Assembly: GCA_030665795.1 (NCBI GenBank)
Contig: DAOUZD010000031.1
Span: forward strand, 1 to 7,640
Direction: 5' to 3'
DNA: 7,640 nucleotides
From: Dehalococcoides sp.
GTDB taxonomy: Bacteria > Chloroflexota > Dehalococcoidia > Dehalococcoidales > RBG-16-60-22
Of this stretch, positions 6,454-7,640 are shown piece by piece; within the stretch, counting starts at the first letter, position 1; every line of letters starts with the position of its first letter. Below the pieces are notes generated by a model. It saw only the letters and a program-made list of their open reading frames with translations. It was not told where the DNA came from and did no database searches. The translations under genes and the position numbers were made by a program.

Positions 6454-6785
6454 TGCTGGCCCAGACTATTGTGGCAATTATCTTAATGCTTGGCGGCACT
6501 TTCTTCTTAACGGTAAGTGCTCTCGGGTTGCTTCGTTTGCCAGACTTTTTCGCCCGAACTCACGCTGTGGGTAAATCGGAGACGCTAGGTTCAATATTGC
6601 TACTCGGCGGATTAGCCGTCTATAATGGGTGGGAACTCGGTACCATCAAGATACTGTTTATCGTGTTTTTTGTCTTGATCGCTAACCCAACTGCCACCCA
6701 TGCCATAGCCCGAGCTGCTCTCCGAACGGGCTTACAACCATGGACACGAAAGAAGAAACCGAATGACGAAGACAAAAAGGAATAA
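6453..6785 (+). CDS. mnhG: MnhG/MrpG-type antiporter subunit (MbhC-like)
   Basis: The 110-aa protein has three membrane helices (about 4-24, 45-57, 64-80). It also has the MrpG signature block GLLRLPDFFARTHAVGKSET (25-44) and the conserved NPTATHAIARAA (78-89). A charged Lys/Asp/Glu-rich cytosolic tail (99-110) ends it. It belongs to the membrane arm of Mrp antiporters and Mbh-type complexes. The start overlaps the mnhF stop in TAATG, so coupling is likely. The next gene begins 6 bases after the stop with GTG. Family and length fit well. Confidence 0.94.
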   Translation: MLAQTIVAIILMLGGTFFLTVSALGLLRLPDFFARTHAVGKSETLGSILLLGGLAVYNGWELGTIKILFIVFFVLIANPTATHAIARAALRTGLQPWTRKKKPNDEDKKE

Positions 6786-6791
6786 GAAATC

Positions 6792-7037
6792 GTGATTTGG
6801 CAAGTTGACTTCTGGCTACTAGTTATTCTGATTATTGCGGCATTGATTGCGCTGTCTGTCCATGACCTTCTGGCTGCGGTGGCGGCTTTATCCGCCTACA
6901 GTTTCTTTGTGGCGGTATTGTTTGCCCAGATGGGCGCGATTGACGTCGCTTTTGTCGAAGTAACATTGGGAGCAGGGGTAACTGGAGTATTGTTTGTTGT
7001 TGCCTTATTTCTTACCAGGCGGAGGTCTGAAGATTGA
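6792..7037 (+). CDS. mbhD: MbhD-like subunit (split MrpA C-terminal domain, first part)
   Basis: This 81-aa membrane protein corresponds to the MbhD-like domain found at the end of MrpA, or at the start of MrpB-type fusions. In archaeal membrane-bound hydrogenases it is a separate gene. Three helices are visible (about 6-24, 26-46, 55-75). The motif GAIDVAFVEVTLGAG (48-62) carries D51 and E56 of the conserved DVAxxE signature, which lies on the proposed ion path. Start codon is GTG at 6792, six bases after mnhG. There is no strong Shine-Dalgarno site, so coupling to mnhG is likely. The C-terminus ends with a basic RRR cluster. Stop and next start overlap. Confidence 0.85.
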   Translation: MIWQVDFWLLVILIIAALIALSVHDLLAAVAALSAYSFFVAVLFAQMGAIDVAFVEVTLGAGVTGVLFVVALFLTRRRSED

Positions 7038-7351
7038 AGTGGCTTAGTGTACCCCTCATGGTTCTGCTCGTGGCTCTGATGGTGTATGCCACTAGTGGCT
7101 TGCCGGACCATGCTGACCCTCAGGCTCCGGCCAATGTTCATGTTTCACCATTCTATATTGAAAACTCGGTTAAAGATACACATACCCCCAATATTGTCAC
7201 CGCCGTGCTGGCTGATTACCGTGGCTATGATACCCTTGGCGAAGTGGTGGTGATATTCACCGCCGGTCTCGCTTGTGTCCTGATACTCATGAAAAGGAAA
7301 GCTAATGATAAAGCAGCAGTATCAAAGCATCATCGTTCAGACCATTTGTAG
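7034..7351 (+). CDS. mbhE: MbhE-like subunit (split MrpA C-terminal domain, second part)
   Basis: The 105-aa protein has two membrane helices (about 5-20 and 70-86) and an outer loop with SPFYIENS. The conserved block NIVTAVLADYRGYDTLGE at 53-70 (D61, D66, E70) is the hallmark of the MbhE / MrpA C-terminal family. The start is TTG at 7034-7036, which overlaps the previous stop (TTGA). GGAGG at 7021-7025 lies 8 bases before it and supports this unusual start. The polar, His-rich tail (SKHHRSDHL) is encoded in the 47 bases that overlap the next gene. It is separate from any large MrpA protein, as in Mbh operons. Confidence 0.87.
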   Translation: MKWLSVPLMVLLVALMVYATSGLPDHADPQAPANVHVSPFYIENSVKDTHTPNIVTAVLADYRGYDTLGEVVVIFTAGLACVLILMKRKANDKAAVSKHHRSDHL

Positions 7352-7640
7352 CTTATTAATCCCGTTCATTCAGCTATTCGCGCTTTATGTTATTGTGCAC
7401 GGGCATTACGGTCCCGGCGGTGGGTTCCAGGGTGGGGTTCTGCTCGCCGTTAGCGTCATATTGCAAAGGCTATATTTGGGTACTGAAGTCTCCTATCGAA
7501 AATTCCCACCGAAGCTGGCGATGGTACTTGCTGCCGTTGGCATGTTGATTTTCGGCTTGGCCGGGCTAATTCCTATGGTAATCGGTGGCGCCTTCTTGGA
7601 CTATAGTTACCTCCCGATTCCATGGGTACATGGCGCCGAG
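7305..7640 (+). CDS. mnhB: MnhB/MrpB-type antiporter subunit (MbhF-like), partial at window end
   Basis: The frame opens with ATG at 7305 and stays open for 112 codons to the last base. Recognisable MrpB features are the first helix (about 9-31), then the strongly conserved HGHYGPGGGFQGG (32-44), a second helix (about 45-57) and a third (about 69-90). The gene overlaps mbhE by 47 bases in another reading frame. AGGA (7295-7298) stands 6 bases before the ATG, supporting the start. MrpB is the subunit carrying part of the membrane ion channel. The next genes expected by analogy are C- and D-type subunits, which are not visible. It is too short for the ORF listing only because the window ends. 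Confidence 0.9.
   Translation, partial: MIKQQYQSIIVQTICSLLIPFIQLFALYVIVHGHYGPGGGFQGGVLLAVSVILQRLYLGTEVSYRKFPPKLAMVLAAVGMLIFGLAGLIPMVIGGAFLDYSYLPIPWVHGAE

Overview
The window looks like an anaerobic bacterium of moderate GC content. The topA and dprA genes, tRNA genes with an encoded CCA end, and Shine-Dalgarno sites point to Bacteria. A tungsten-type aldehyde:ferredoxin oxidoreductase and an Mbh-style antiporter module point to ferredoxin-based anaerobic energy metabolism. A Chloroflexota (Dehalococcoidia-like) or clostridial-type host would fit, but this is an inference from gene content and no rRNA or phylogenetic marker was compared.

Left part (1-1745, all minus strand): the first 58 codons of topA at the window edge, then dprA, then two tRNA-Ser genes (GGA and CGA anticodons) that share a 29-base identical 3' end. 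A sigma70-like promoter lies just in front of dprA, so close that the mRNA would be nearly leaderless. A similar promoter precedes the outer tRNA. A perfect 9-bp inverted repeat lies in the dprA-topA gap.

Middle part (1789-5274, plus strand): a complete AOR-family tungstoenzyme (611 aa), a D-isomer-specific 2-hydroxyacid dehydrogenase (347 aa), and a 106-aa protein matching only the C-terminal part of a sugar phosphate isomerase/epimerase TIM barrel. Together they suggest a small cluster for oxidation or reduction of a hydroxyacid or aldehyde. The substrate cannot be read from sequence, and the last gene looks like a truncated remnant or a half-barrel protein.

Right part (5381-7640, plus strand): a candidate extended -10 promoter, a leader of about 160 nt with a strong 15-bp bulged hairpin enclosed by a second helix, and then a tightly packed operon mnhE-mnhF-mnhG-mbhD-mbhE-mnhB that runs off the window. 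The MrpA C-terminal domain is split into two small genes (MbhD-like and MbhE-like) placed between G and B. This is the order of the antiporter half of the archaeal membrane-bound hydrogenase family (Mbh/Mbx/Mbs), not of classical mrpABCDEFG. The operon may therefore continue into antiporter C/D subunits and possibly a ferredoxin-oxidising hydrogenase-like module. A working model is that AOR produces reduced ferredoxin and a membrane complex of this type turns it into a Na+ or H+ gradient. The second half of that model lies outside the window. The most promising unexplained signal is the structured leader in front of mnhE.
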